In this document: positions 1-8,316 of the stretch, piece after piece | Layout: each line of letters opens with the position of its first letter | How positions within the stretch are numbered: the stretch's first letter is position 1 | Assembly (NCBI RefSeq): GCF_039529775.1 | Contig: NZ_BAAANL010000009.1 | Location: 70,913-134,912, forward strand | DNA: 64,000 nt | Reading direction: 5' to 3' | From: Myceligenerans crystallogenes | GTDB taxonomy: Bacteria; Actinomycetota; Actinomycetes; Actinomycetales; Cellulomonadaceae | Made by a program: the position numbers and the translations under genes | The notes under the pieces: model-generated | Database searches by the model: none | What the model saw: only the letters and a program-made list of their open reading frames with translations | Told to the model about the DNA's origin: nothing

Positions 1-2988
1 GAGACCGAGCGGGCGGTGGCGGTGGCGCGGATCGAGGCCGAGGAGCGTCAGGCGGGTCCGAAGTCGGCGGTGGCGGGCTTCGACCTGACGTTCTCGGTGC
101 CGAAGTCCGTGAGCGTGCTGTGGGGCCTTGCCGACGCGCACACGCAGGCGCTGATCGTGGCCGCGCATCATGCCGCGGTGGCCAACGTCATTGAGTTCTT
201 GGAGCGGGAGGCGGCTGCGACGCGTACGGGGTCGGGCGGGATCTGTCAGGAGGATGTGACCGGGCTGATCGTGACCGTCTACGACCACTACGACTCCCGC
301 TCCAACGACCCACAGCTGCACACCCACGCCGTCGTGTCGAACAAGGTGCGCACGGTGTCCGACGGCGTGTGGCGCACCCTGGACTCCCGCGCGCTGCACC
401 ACGCCGTGGTGGCGATCTCCGAGCAGTACGACGCCGTCCTGATGGATCACCTTGCCCGCTCGTTCGGGGTGGAGTGGGAGCTGCGGCAGCGGGGCGGGGA
501 CCGGAATCCGCAGTGGGAGATCGCTGGGATCACCGAGGACCTGATCGGGGAGTTCTCGACCCGGTCGCACGCGATCAACCAGGCCACCGACCGTCTCATC
601 GAGAAGTACATCGCTGAGCACGGCCGGCGCCCCTCGAAGAGGACGGTCGTCAAGCTCCGTGCGCAGGCCACGCTTGCGACCCGGCCCGAGAAGCAGATCC
701 GGTCCCTGGCGGACCTCACCACCGCATGGCGGGCCCGCGCCGCCCAAGTCCTCGCCGACGTCAAGGGGGCCGGCAGCGATCCGGTCGCACTGACCCGCCG
801 TCTGACCAGCCAGACGCCCAGTCAGTCGTTCACCGCCGGCGAGGTGCCGGCCGACGCCGTCGAACGTGCCGCTGCGGCGACGTTCCACACCGTCGCCGAG
901 GCGAAGACGACGTTCGGGCACTGGAACCTCTGGGCCGAAGCCCAGCGGCAGACCATGGGCTGGCGCCTCGCCACCGCCGCCGACCGGGAACAGGCCATCG
1001 CGGCGATCGTCGCACGAGCCGAGGAACACGCGGTCGCGCTCACGCCGCCGGAGATCGCCGTCACCCCGGTTGCGCTGCAGCGTCCGGACGGCAGCTCGCG
1101 GCTGCGCCCGCGTCACCACGTCGTGTACTCGAGCCCGGCGATCCTGGAGGCCGAGGCGCGGCTCCTGAACCTCAGCGGCGACATGGCGGGGACGCGCATC
1201 GATGCTCGCGCCGTTCCCGCGAAGGTCGGCGGGCACCGGGTACTCAGCGGGCAGCAGCACGGCGCGGTACAGCGGATCGTGGCCTCGGGTCGGCGCTTGG
1301 ACCTGCTCGTCGGCCCGGCAGGTGCCGGTAAGACCACCACGCTGCGGGCGCTGCGACGGACGTGGTCGGCACGGTTTGGTCCCGGGTCGGTGGTGGCACT
1401 GGCGCCGTCGGCGGCTGCCGCGTCGGTGCTGTCCCGGGAACTGGGACTGCGGGCGGACAACACCGCCAAGTGGCTCCACGAGCACGACCGCGGCCGAGCT
1501 GCGTTCAGGCGGAACCAGCTCGTGATCATCGACGAGGCCACCCTCGCCGACACCAACACGATCGACCGCATCACGAGGCTGGCCGTCGCAGCGGGCGCGA
1601 AGGTGGTGCTGGTCGGTGACCCGGCACAGCTGCAATCGGTCGACGCGGGCGGAGCGTTCGGGCTCCTGGTCGAGCACCGTCGTCGCGCTGCTGCGACAGG
1701 CGACAGGGATGCGGTGGTGGCGGAACTGAGCGAGGTGCGGCGCTTCACCAGCGCGTGGGAGAAGACCGCGAGCCTGCACCTGCGCGACGGCAAACCCGAG
1801 GTGATCGACGTCTACGACCAGCACGACCGCCTCACCGGTGGCGAGACCGAAGACATGATCGATGCCGCCTACGCCGCCTGGCAGACCGACCTCGCCGACG
1901 GGAAGGCGACGCTGCTGGTTGCCGAGGCCTCCGAGACCGTCCGTGAGCTCAACGAACGCGCCCGGGCCGACCGAATCCTGATCGGACAGACCCAACCCGG
2001 CCGCGCCGTGCGGCTTATCGACGGGCTGGAGGCGTCTGCCGGGGATCTGATCATCACCCGCCGCAACCGCCGCCGGCTCGCCACCGCGCGGGACCTCGTC
2101 GTCGGAGGGTTCGTGCGCAACGGCGACCGGTGGCAGATCACCGACGTGCGCCGCGACGGCACCCTCGAGGCGCGCCGTATCGACGTCGACGGCAGCAGCC
2201 GGCTCGGCGACACCGTCACGCTCCCGGCCGGATACGTGGCCGAGCACGTCGACCTCGGATACGCCGTCACCGCCCACCGCGCCCAGGGCATGACCGTCGA
2301 CACCACCCACGTCCTGGTCACCGCGAAGACCACCCGGGAGAACCTGTACGTGGCCATGACCCGCGGCCGGGACGCGAACCGCGCCTACATCACCACCGAC
2401 CGGCCTGACGCCGCACACCTGGAACCCGACGAGGAGATCACCTATCAGTCGGTCCTGTGCGGCGTGCTGCACCACCGCGGCGCCGAACTGGCCGCCCACC
2501 AGGTCGCCGAAGAGGAACGCGAGAAGTGGACCGGCCGGGCGCGGATCATCGCCGAGTACAACCACATCGCCGACGTCGCACAACGACCCCGCTGGACCGG
2601 CGTTGTGCACGCCGCGCTCGTGGCCGGCGGATTCACACCCGACGAAGCCCGTGATCTCTTGCGGGCCGACGGCGGAGCAGCCGGAGGCGGCGCCGGGGCG
2701 GACACGGGCCGCGCGACGGCGTTCGACGCCCTGCGCCGCGAGCTACGGCGGGCCGAAGCCTTCGGCCACGACGCCGAACGACTGCTTCCCCGACTCGCCG
2801 CTCGCCGGACCCTGCTGGACGCCGACAACCCGTGTGCCGCCCTGCACGCACGACTGCGGCGCGCCACGAAGATGCCGGCGCGTGGCCGTACCCCACAGCT
2901 CGTCGCCGAGAACACCCCGGGTGTAGCCGAGCCCGTCCCGACAGATTTCGGCGCGGCGCTCAACCAGCGATCCAGACTGCTTGGCTGA
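1..2988 (+). CDS. MobF/TrwC-family conjugative relaxase-helicase, 5' end outside window
   Basis: The reading frame is open from base 1, so the true start and the catalytic tyrosine region lie to the left; an in-frame GTG at 16 is only an internal codon. The metal-binding histidine motif DPQLHTH of HUH relaxases is encoded near 307-327. A superfamily 1 helicase part follows, with Walker A (GPAGAGKTTT, about 1312-1340) and Walker B (VIIDEAT, about 1521-1545), and a late AVTAHRAQG helicase motif near 2265-2290. MobF enzymes nick the origin of transfer and unwind the transferred strand. Some 996 codons are visible. The gene converges on the methyltransferase gene at 3106 with 117 bp between them. 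It is the main sign that this half of the window is a mobile element. Confidence 0.9.
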   Translation, partial: ETERAVAVARIEAEERQAGPKSAVAGFDLTFSVPKSVSVLWGLADAHTQALIVAAHHAAVANVIEFLEREAAATRTGSGGICQEDVTGLIVTVYDHYDSRSNDPQLHTHAVVSNKVRTVSDGVWRTLDSRALHHAVVAISEQYDAVLMDHLARSFGVEWELRQRGGDRNPQWEIAGITEDLIGEFSTRSHAINQATDRLIEKYIAEHGRRPSKRTVVKLRAQATLATRPEKQIRSLADLTTAWRARAAQVLADVKGAGSDPVALTRRLTSQTPSQSFTAGEVPADAVERAAAATFHTVAEAKTTFGHWNLWAEAQRQTMGWRLATAADREQAIAAIVARAEEHAVALTPPEIAVTPVALQRPDGSSRLRPRHHVVYSSPAILEAEARLLNLSGDMAGTRIDARAVPAKVGGHRVLSGQQHGAVQRIVASGRRLDLLVGPAGAGKTTTLRALRRTWSARFGPGSVVALAPSAAAASVLSRELGLRADNTAKWLHEHDRGRAAFRRNQLVIIDEATLADTNTIDRITRLAVAAGAKVVLVGDPAQLQSVDAGGAFGLLVEHRRRAAATGDRDAVVAELSEVRRFTSAWEKTASLHLRDGKPEVIDVYDQHDRLTGGETEDMIDAAYAAWQTDLADGKATLLVAEASETVRELNERARADRILIGQTQPGRAVRLIDGLEASAGDLIITRRNRRRLATARDLVVGGFVRNGDRWQITDVRRDGTLEARRIDVDGSSRLGDTVTLPAGYVAEHVDLGYAVTAHRAQGMTVDTTHVLVTAKTTRENLYVAMTRGRDANRAYITTDRPDAAHLEPDEEITYQSVLCGVLHHRGAELAAHQVAEEEREKWTGRARIIAEYNHIADVAQRPRWTGVVHAALVAGGFTPDEARDLLRADGGAAGGGAGADTGRATAFDALRRELRRAEAFGHDAERLLPRLAARRTLLDADNPCAALHARLRRATKMPARGRTPQLVAENTPGVAEPVPTDFGAALNQRSRLLG

Positions 2989-3105
2989 TCGCTCACCGGC
3001 GCGACGGTACCCCTGTACCGGCTGCAGGCTGCAGGGACGCGTCTCGCATCTGGCCGGAGCTACGAAGGCCGGCGTCCGTCCGGTACTGCGAGGCGACGGC
3101 ACGAG

Positions 3106-4359
3106 TCAGTATGTGTCGATGTCGAGCCAGTCGATCACCAGGGTCCCGTGCGGCCGGTGGATGACGGTCCGGGTCGGCCCGGCCTCCGGGGGCGTCAGGT
3201 TGCTGGGCCACCAGGTGTACTTCGGGTCGAAACGGCGGTGCCGCTGGTCGTACACGGTGACCTCGCCCACGAAACGGACGGTCAGTTGTCTGGCGTTGGG
3301 TCCTTTGCCGACGGCGCCGACCTGGACGTGGTCATCGTCGTCGGGGCGGGGGCGCATGGCGATCGCGGCATAGGAGGTGCCGTCGGTCAGGCACGGGTAG
3401 AACGATCGCTCGCGCCCGATGTCAGACTTCGACTCGGCCGTGATCGAGCAGCCGCCGGGTCGGGTCCCGATCCAGGTCAGGATGTCGACCCAGACCTGCC
3501 CATTGCGGTAGGTGACCTCGGACCATGCCTCGACCGGTTCGGAAGCAAGCACGTCGTCGGACACTGCGAACTGGTCGGGGACGGCGTCAGCGAACTCGAA
3601 CGCGACATCACCTCCCGACGGCCCGGTCAGCACGGCCCGGGGGCGAGGGTGCTGGTGGGTGCCTTGCATGGGGACGAACCCGCCGAGCACGACCGACTCG
3701 GCGACCAGCTTCTCGCCGTCGCGCCGGAACCCGAGGATGCGCTGGGAGCCCGGGGCGATCTGCAGCGGGACCACGATCACGCCGTCGGGGCGCAGCTGCT
3801 CGAGCCACACCTCGGGGATGGTCCAGGCCGCCACAGCCACGATGATCCTGTCGAACATTCCGCGACCGAGCCGATCGGCGGCGTCGGCGGTGACGACCTC
3901 GACCCGATCGGTGAGCCCGAGCTGTTCCAGGCCGGCCTGAGTGCGGGCGGTGACGTCGGCGTCGATGTCGACGGTCACGACCTGCCCGTCAGGGCCAACG
4001 AGGTGGGCGAGCATCGCTGCCAGCGGACCGCCACTGCCGATCTCCAGGACCCGCTGCCCTGGCTCGACACACGCTTGTGCCAGGTTCCCGGCCTGCATGT
4101 ACGGCGCCGACAGCGACGACACGGTCGACCCGTCGGCGGCGAACCGGGTACGCACGATGTCATGGATCGTGTACGGCAGCTGCGCTGACGTTCCCTCGGG
4201 CGCGAACACCTCCCGCGGTACCGCGCGGAAAGCCGCCTCGATCCGCGGGTCGGTGAGGACGCCCGACTCGATCAGCTCGGCGACCATCTGCTCCCGCAGC
4301 ACAGTGACGTCGGGTACTGCAGTCGTGGCCGCCGTGCTGTCGCTCTGCGTCTGTGTCAT
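3106..4359 (-). CDS. PIMT-like methyltransferase of the lasso cluster, divergent second copy
   Basis: This 417-aa protein carries a protein-L-isoaspartate O-methyltransferase fold: motif SSLSAPYM at residues 81-88 (the PIMT substrate loop) and a SAM-binding EIGSGGP at about 106-112, which departs from the usual GTGSG. The C-terminal ~170 residues are an extension beyond plain PIMT, as in methyltransferases that serve ribosomal peptides. The start at 4359 was chosen for AGGGGA five bases upstream; a longer frame to 4419 has no ribosome site. It is the last gene of the leftward lasso operon, 96 bp after the other PIMT gene. Family knowledge says such enzymes methylate an Asp side chain in the peptide; whether this one acts on the same Asp, another site or a different peptide cannot be read from sequence. 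Confidence 0.8.
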   Translation of the reverse strand: MTQTQSDSTAATTAVPDVTVLREQMVAELIESGVLTDPRIEAAFRAVPREVFAPEGTSAQLPYTIHDIVRTRFAADGSTVSSLSAPYMQAGNLAQACVEPGQRVLEIGSGGPLAAMLAHLVGPDGQVVTVDIDADVTARTQAGLEQLGLTDRVEVVTADAADRLGRGMFDRIIVAVAAWTIPEVWLEQLRPDGVIVVPLQIAPGSQRILGFRRDGEKLVAESVVLGGFVPMQGTHQHPRPRAVLTGPSGGDVAFEFADAVPDQFAVSDDVLASEPVEAWSEVTYRNGQVWVDILTWIGTRPGGCSITAESKSDIGRERSFYPCLTDGTSYAAIAMRPRPDDDDHVQVGAVGKGPNARQLTVRFVGEVTVYDQRHRRFDPKYTWWPSNLTPPEAGPTRTVIHRPHGTLVIDWLDIDTY

Positions 4360-4455
4360 CAAGTCCCCTGTGTCGTGTCTCTGGTGTTCGGGGCCGCACC
4401 CGAGCCTTCCACCTGGCATGCTCTGGCGTCCTGGTGGCGGTTCGGCGTTTCCGGA

Positions 4456-5469
4456 TCAGCGTGTGAGGCGGGCGCGGATGGTCCATCCGTCGTCGCCGGT
4501 TTCGAGGGACCCGGTCACGTCGTTCCAGTCGGGGCGTCCGGCGGCGCGCCATGCGTTCACCCACGCCGACAGGACCGCAGGAGCCTCACCGTCGCCGGAG
4601 CAGGTGACGAGCTCGTCAGGGGTGAGGAAGGCCGAACTGCCGGGAGTCGTGGCGCCGATGGCCCGGTACCGGTCCGACAGCCCGGCGGTGGCGAGCTGTG
4701 GTGGTCTGGTCGCGTACAGCCACGCGGCCAGGTCCTGGAAGGGTTCGTCGGGGTGCAGCATTGTGGGTTCAGTGGTGGCCGAGCTGCGCAGCTGGTCGAG
4801 GCGCTTGCGCGCGTCGGCCGGTGAGTCATGCAGGTCGGTGCTGCTGATCCACCAGGGTTCGTCGACGCCGGGTGCGTAGGAGGCGTCGACGTACCGGATC
4901 GGCAGGGCGAAGTTCGTGACGGGCTCGGGATGCATCTCGATGTAGCTACCCGGCCGGATCGAGGTGACGGCAGGTGTCCTTCCCGTGACGGTGATCGTGG
5001 CGATCGCGTTGGCGGTGGCCAGCGGCGCGATCTTGACCGGGGCAACGACGACGGCGTCGTCGCCGATCTGCTCGGTCCACGGCGCGGGGATGAGGTGGGG
5101 TGTGGCCCAGGCGATGACCCGGTCGTATGGTCCGCCTACCGCGTAGCCGGCGTAGCCGTCACCGCAGGTCACGGTCGCGTTGGCCACACCTGCCCGGGTG
5201 AGGCGCTCTTGTGCGCGGGGTACGAGGTCGGCGAACACCTCGACCGAGTGCACCGATCCGGCAGCGCCGACCAGGCGCGACAGCAGCGCGGTGGTGTAGC
5301 CCGACCCGGTCCCGATCTCCAGGACCCGCTGCCCGGGAGCGACGTCGAGGTCGGTGAGCATCCGCTGGATGGAGGCGACGGCGGACGATTGCGGGAGCTT
5401 CGACCCGTCCGGCTCGGTGACGAAGTGGTCGTAGTCGACGGCGGCTGTGGCAGCGGCGACAGAAGTCAT
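4456..5469 (-). CDS. PIMT-like lasso-peptide methyltransferase (probable aspartimide former)
   Basis: A 337-aa PIMT homologue. The substrate loop LPQSSAV lies at residues 25-31 and the canonical SAM motif EIGTGSG at about 51-57, with a C-terminal extension of ~130 residues. Its ATG (5469-5467) overlaps the TGA of the leader protease gene in ATGA, so the two are translationally coupled. In the described aspartimide lasso peptides (cellulonodin-2, lihuanodin) a PIMT methylates a ring Asp and the ester closes to an aspartimide with the next residue. The precursor here has an Asp-Thr inside its predicted ring, which fits. Of the two methyltransferases in the cluster this one has the more canonical motifs and the tighter coupling, so it is the better candidate for that reaction. 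Confidence 0.85.
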   Translation of the reverse strand: MTSVAAATAAVDYDHFVTEPDGSKLPQSSAVASIQRMLTDLDVAPGQRVLEIGTGSGYTTALLSRLVGAAGSVHSVEVFADLVPRAQERLTRAGVANATVTCGDGYAGYAVGGPYDRVIAWATPHLIPAPWTEQIGDDAVVVAPVKIAPLATANAIATITVTGRTPAVTSIRPGSYIEMHPEPVTNFALPIRYVDASYAPGVDEPWWISSTDLHDSPADARKRLDQLRSSATTEPTMLHPDEPFQDLAAWLYATRPPQLATAGLSDRYRAIGATTPGSSAFLTPDELVTCSGDGEAPAVLSAWVNAWRAAGRPDWNDVTGSLETGDDGWTIRARLTR

Positions 5470-5906
5470 CGGGTCTCCATTCGTGAGCGGGCGGGGATCG
5501 TCATGGTCGTGATGAGCGTGCTGGTGGTGGCAGGTTCGGCGACCGGCTCGTCGTCGACCTGGATCCAGGCGTGGAACTCGTACGGCTGGGTGCGCAGGCC
5601 GTGACACCAGGTCACCGACCGGCCGGTGAACGCGGCGAGCCAGGCGGCGGTCAAGGACGTCTCCAGGCAGGCCGCGCGGCCGGGCCAGCGGGAGGCGGCG
5701 CGCCGTGCGGCGTGGACGATGGCGCGGGCTTCGTCACGGGTGGCGGCGTGCGGGGCGTGCTCGGTGAGCCGGCGCGTCACCGCGAGGACGATCCGCAGCG
5801 GCGCGGCCCGCAGCGCGGCGATCGTCACGAGCAGGGTGAGGCCGGCCTGTACGTTCAACAGCCGGGAGCCGCGGGACATGCGGGGTGCGGCCATGGTGAC
5901 GCTCAT
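5466..5906 (-). CDS. Lasso-peptide leader protease (B2, transglutaminase-like Cys protease)
   Basis: This 146-aa protein has the catalytic triad of the lasso B2 family: Cys80 in RAACLETSL, His112 in YEFHAWI and Asp118/119 in VDDEP. It cuts the leader from the precursor so that the new N-terminal Gly can be cyclised. The start at 5906 overlaps the stop of the upstream RRE gene in ATGA, and its own stop overlaps the PIMT start the same way. A hydrophobic stretch near residues 20-42 is normal for the family. The longer frame to 5966 runs into the RRE gene and has no support. The split B1/B2 arrangement is typical of actinobacterial lasso clusters. Confidence 0.92.
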   Translation of the reverse strand: MSVTMAAPRMSRGSRLLNVQAGLTLLVTIAALRAAPLRIVLAVTRRLTEHAPHAATRDEARAIVHAARRAASRWPGRAACLETSLTAAWLAAFTGRSVTWCHGLRTQPYEFHAWIQVDDEPVAEPATTSTLITTMTIPARSRMETR

Positions 5907-6175
5907 GTTCGTTCCTCCGTGAGCAGACGACGCGAGACCAGGTCCTGCGCGAGGCGTTCGGTCCATCGTGGGGCCTGGTCGGGGTCGTCGCGGACGGCGC
6001 GGTCAAGGATCTCCGGGAGCGGTTCGTGTTGTCGCGCCACGAGTGTGGTCAGCACGGCCGTGGCCGTCTTGTTGAGCGCGAAGACTCGATCGCGGGTGAC
6101 GTCGATCAGGATGCTGCCGCCTTCAGGAGTGGGCGTGCACGTCACGCCGTCGGCCAGCCGGTAGCGGGTGGACAT
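5903..6175 (-). CDS. Lasso-peptide RRE protein (B1, PqqD-like leader-binding protein)
   Basis: A 90-aa PqqD-like protein whose motif DVTRDRVFALNKTA, followed by a helical C-terminal part, matches the RiPP recognition element that binds the precursor leader and brings it to the protease and cyclase. AGGAGG lies upstream of both a GTG (6178) and an ATG (6175); the choice between them changes one residue. The gene begins about 50 bp before the end of the cyclase frame, and its stop overlaps the protease start, so it sits in one tightly packed operon. Confidence 0.92.
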   Translation of the reverse strand: MSTRYRLADGVTCTPTPEGGSILIDVTRDRVFALNKTATAVLTTLVARQHEPLPEILDRAVRDDPDQAPRWTERLAQDLVSRRLLTEERT

Positions 6176-7973
6176 CACGGTGTTCCTCCTGTCGGATCCA
6201 TCGGGTACGACGCCGGTGTTCCTGCCCCCGCAGCCAGACCTCGGTCGCGAGCACGTCGCCGAACGCAGCCAGCGGGATCTCGATGCCGCCCGCGGCGCGC
6301 TCGAGGACGCCTGTCACGGGGGCGACGTCCAGCAGGTCGTGTTCGGCCACGCGTGGGCGGTGCAGCAGGTCTCGTAGCGCCCGGCGGTTGTGCTGGATTC
6401 CGCGGTAGTGCAGGGCGGTGTAGTTGCCCTTGGTGGAGCGAACGAGCACGTCGTCGGGCACTTGCCCGGCCAGGGCCTGCTGCAGCAGGGGCTTGGCGGC
6501 GTGGACGCTCGTGCGGGCGGCGACCGGTACAGAGAGGCAGGCGCGTACGACCGTGTCGGTCAGGAACGGGGCAGCGATGCTGAGGCCGTGCTGCTCGGCG
6601 ATCTGCTGGTCGAGGCGCTGGTGACGGCCGAATGCCCAGACGTTCGCCCTGGCGATGGCATCCCCGGCGCGGAGCCCGTCGTGATGGTCGGAGCCTGCTT
6701 CGGACAGCAGGGCGTAGGCGGCGTCGGCGCGTGCGCCGGCGGTGAACCATTGTGTGAGGGGCTGCCGGTACCAGCGCATTTGTCCGGCCGGACCGCGGCG
6801 TCCCGGAACGGCTTGGCGCATTTCTCGGGCGAGTTTTCGACGTGCTCGGGCAGGTGACTGGCCGGCGAGCCGTTGCGCGGCGAGCGCGATCGGTAGGGGG
6901 GCCACGGCGCGCAGTTGCCCCCATCCGCGTGCCTCGTCGAAGAGGCGGCCGATCGGGAGGTCGGCGAGGTAGGCGAGTGACCCGGCTAGGACGACATCGC
7001 CGCCGTCGCCGTTGAGATGCACCGTCGAGCCCAGCGCGCGCAGCTGGTCGTGCCACCACCGCGTGCGCGCGGACAGCACGGCATCCGGCCACGGCTCGTC
7101 CGTCACGACGACGTCTTCGAGGCCGGAGTACGGGAGGGCCTCGCCGGGAATCAGGCGGGTCTCGTGGCGCAGCGACGGCAGCTGGGACGCGATCCGGGCA
7201 GCGTGCGCGACGTCGTCGTTGTCGACCTGGCCGGCATCGAGCGTGAGCCCGGTCAGCGTGGCGGTCCGGGCCGCGAGTGCCGCGACCGAGCTGGAGTCCA
7301 GGCCACCGGACAGATCCGCCGTGGCCGTTCCCGACAGCCGCGCACGTATCTCGCCTTCCAGGGCGCCCCGGAGGGCAGTCGCGCCCTCGGCAAGGCCCGC
7401 ATCGGGTTCCACCACGGGCCGGGGCGCCGCCGTGCCGATCTGTCGGTCATCGATGAGCAGCATCGACCCTGCCGGTACGGCGGCTACGTCGTCGAACGCC
7501 GATCGTGTCGCCCCGGGGATGGCGTCAGGGCTGATGAGGCGTAGCGCGAGCCAGAGGTCGTCGATCCCGGTGCCGCGTAGATCGGCGAGGATTGATGGGC
7601 TGGAGGCGAAGTGCGCCAGGCCGTCGTGCACCGTGTGGAAGTCCAGTCCCGTCCCGGCGCGGTCACCGCACATCAGGAGCTTGGCGTCGTCGGCCCACAC
7701 GACGTGCGCGTTACCTCCGCGGTCCGGCAGCGGCTCCGGGTCGAGCCCGGCGGCGAAGCGTCGCGCCTGCCGGGCCAGTTCGGCGTCGTCGACCGCGATC
7801 TCACCGAGCGTCGCGCACCACCAGCCGGGGCCGTCGACGACATGGACCTGGTGTCTCGGCCAGTCTCCGAGCAGCCAGAGCGTGGCGTACGGCGACTCCA
7901 GCAGCCGGGAGCCTTCCGGACGGGGCGGGAGGCCCGCGCCCATGTCTCGTTTCGTTCCTCCGAAGATGCGCAT
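6123..7973 (-). CDS. Lasso-peptide cyclase (C, asparagine-synthetase-like macrolactam synthetase)
   Basis: The 616-aa product has an N-terminal glutaminase-like region and a C-terminal ATP-pyrophosphatase domain with the PP-loop SGGLDS at residues 222-227. In lasso biosynthesis this enzyme activates the ring Asp or Glu side chain as an acyl-adenylate and joins it to the N-terminal Gly. GGGAGG lies nine bases before the ATG at 7973. The gene follows the precursor gene by 44 bp. The last ~18 codons overlap the RRE gene and look like low-conservation tail, so the stop may have drifted into the next gene. Confidence 0.92.
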   Translation of the reverse strand: MRIFGGTKRDMGAGLPPRPEGSRLLESPYATLWLLGDWPRHQVHVVDGPGWWCATLGEIAVDDAELARQARRFAAGLDPEPLPDRGGNAHVVWADDAKLLMCGDRAGTGLDFHTVHDGLAHFASSPSILADLRGTGIDDLWLALRLISPDAIPGATRSAFDDVAAVPAGSMLLIDDRQIGTAAPRPVVEPDAGLAEGATALRGALEGEIRARLSGTATADLSGGLDSSSVAALAARTATLTGLTLDAGQVDNDDVAHAARIASQLPSLRHETRLIPGEALPYSGLEDVVVTDEPWPDAVLSARTRWWHDQLRALGSTVHLNGDGGDVVLAGSLAYLADLPIGRLFDEARGWGQLRAVAPLPIALAAQRLAGQSPARARRKLAREMRQAVPGRRGPAGQMRWYRQPLTQWFTAGARADAAYALLSEAGSDHHDGLRAGDAIARANVWAFGRHQRLDQQIAEQHGLSIAAPFLTDTVVRACLSVPVAARTSVHAAKPLLQQALAGQVPDDVLVRSTKGNYTALHYRGIQHNRRALRDLLHRPRVAEHDLLDVAPVTGVLERAAGGIEIPLAAFGDVLATEVWLRGQEHRRRTRWIRQEEHRDVHPLPAGRRRDVHAHS

Positions 7974-8017
7974 CAGCGCGTGCCTCCCATCCCTTGTTCG
8001 CCCGGGGCCCGGACGGG

Positions 8018-8152
8018 TCAGTAGTAGTACTGCTTCATGTCGGCCGTGTCGTTCGCGCCGCTGCCCAGCGTCAGCTCCGTCAGCGAGCCGAGCTCGGTCA
8101 CGACCGGCGACTCGACCGGCTCGTGCGCCTCACGTGTCGTCACGTTCTCCAT
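8018..8152 (-). CDS. Lasso-peptide precursor, core GSGANDTADMKQYYY
   Basis: A 44-residue precursor starting at ATG 8152-8150 with AAGGACGAGGG just upstream; the longer frame to 8254 lacks support. The leader (residues 1-29) fits the lasso leader pattern YxxPxLxxxGxxxxxTx with Val13 in place of Tyr, then Pro16, Val18, Gly22 and the invariant penultimate Thr28. The predicted core begins at Gly30. Asp38 is core position 9, giving a nine-residue Gly1-Asp9 macrolactam and a six-residue tail ending in three tyrosines. Asp6-Thr7 lies inside the ring, the sequence type that lasso PIMTs turn into an aspartimide. It is the first gene of the leftward operon. The core and ring are predictions from pattern. 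Confidence 0.9.
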   Translation of the reverse strand: MENVTTREAHEPVESPVVTELGSLTELTLGSGANDTADMKQYYY

Positions 8153-8316
8153 GTCCCTCGTCCTTTCCTCAGGTGGGACCGCCCGATCTGCGCCGGGCGG
8201 CAGGATCCAGTCTTCGCCGCAGGCCGGGACATCGGAACCACATCCGCGAGTCACCTCGGGGACGTCCTGGACGTCCGGTAACGTCCCTCTGGCCCGTTCG
8301 CAGCAGGGAGCCGAGG
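8153..8316. promoter_or_regulatory. Divergent promoter region with three ACGTCC repeats
   Basis: These 164 bp separate the leftward lasso operon from the rightward XRE regulator gene. Three copies of ACGTCC at 8262, 8271 and 8281 are spaced 9 and 10 bp, one helical turn, on one face of the DNA. They lie 31-55 bp before the regulator start. They are candidate binding sites for that regulator or another HTH protein; no clear -10/-35 pair could be fixed. Confidence 0.35.

Noticed and set aside
3148..4188. A 346-aa + strand frame in the lasso cluster
   Set aside because: Antisense to the PIMT gene, whose SAM-binding and substrate-loop motifs are clear.
3106..8152. A lanthipeptide cluster, because of the FxLD-like methyltransferase
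   Set aside because: No LanB, LanC, LanM or Cys/Ser-rich precursor is present; the cyclase, RRE, Cys protease and precursor pattern are those of lasso peptides.
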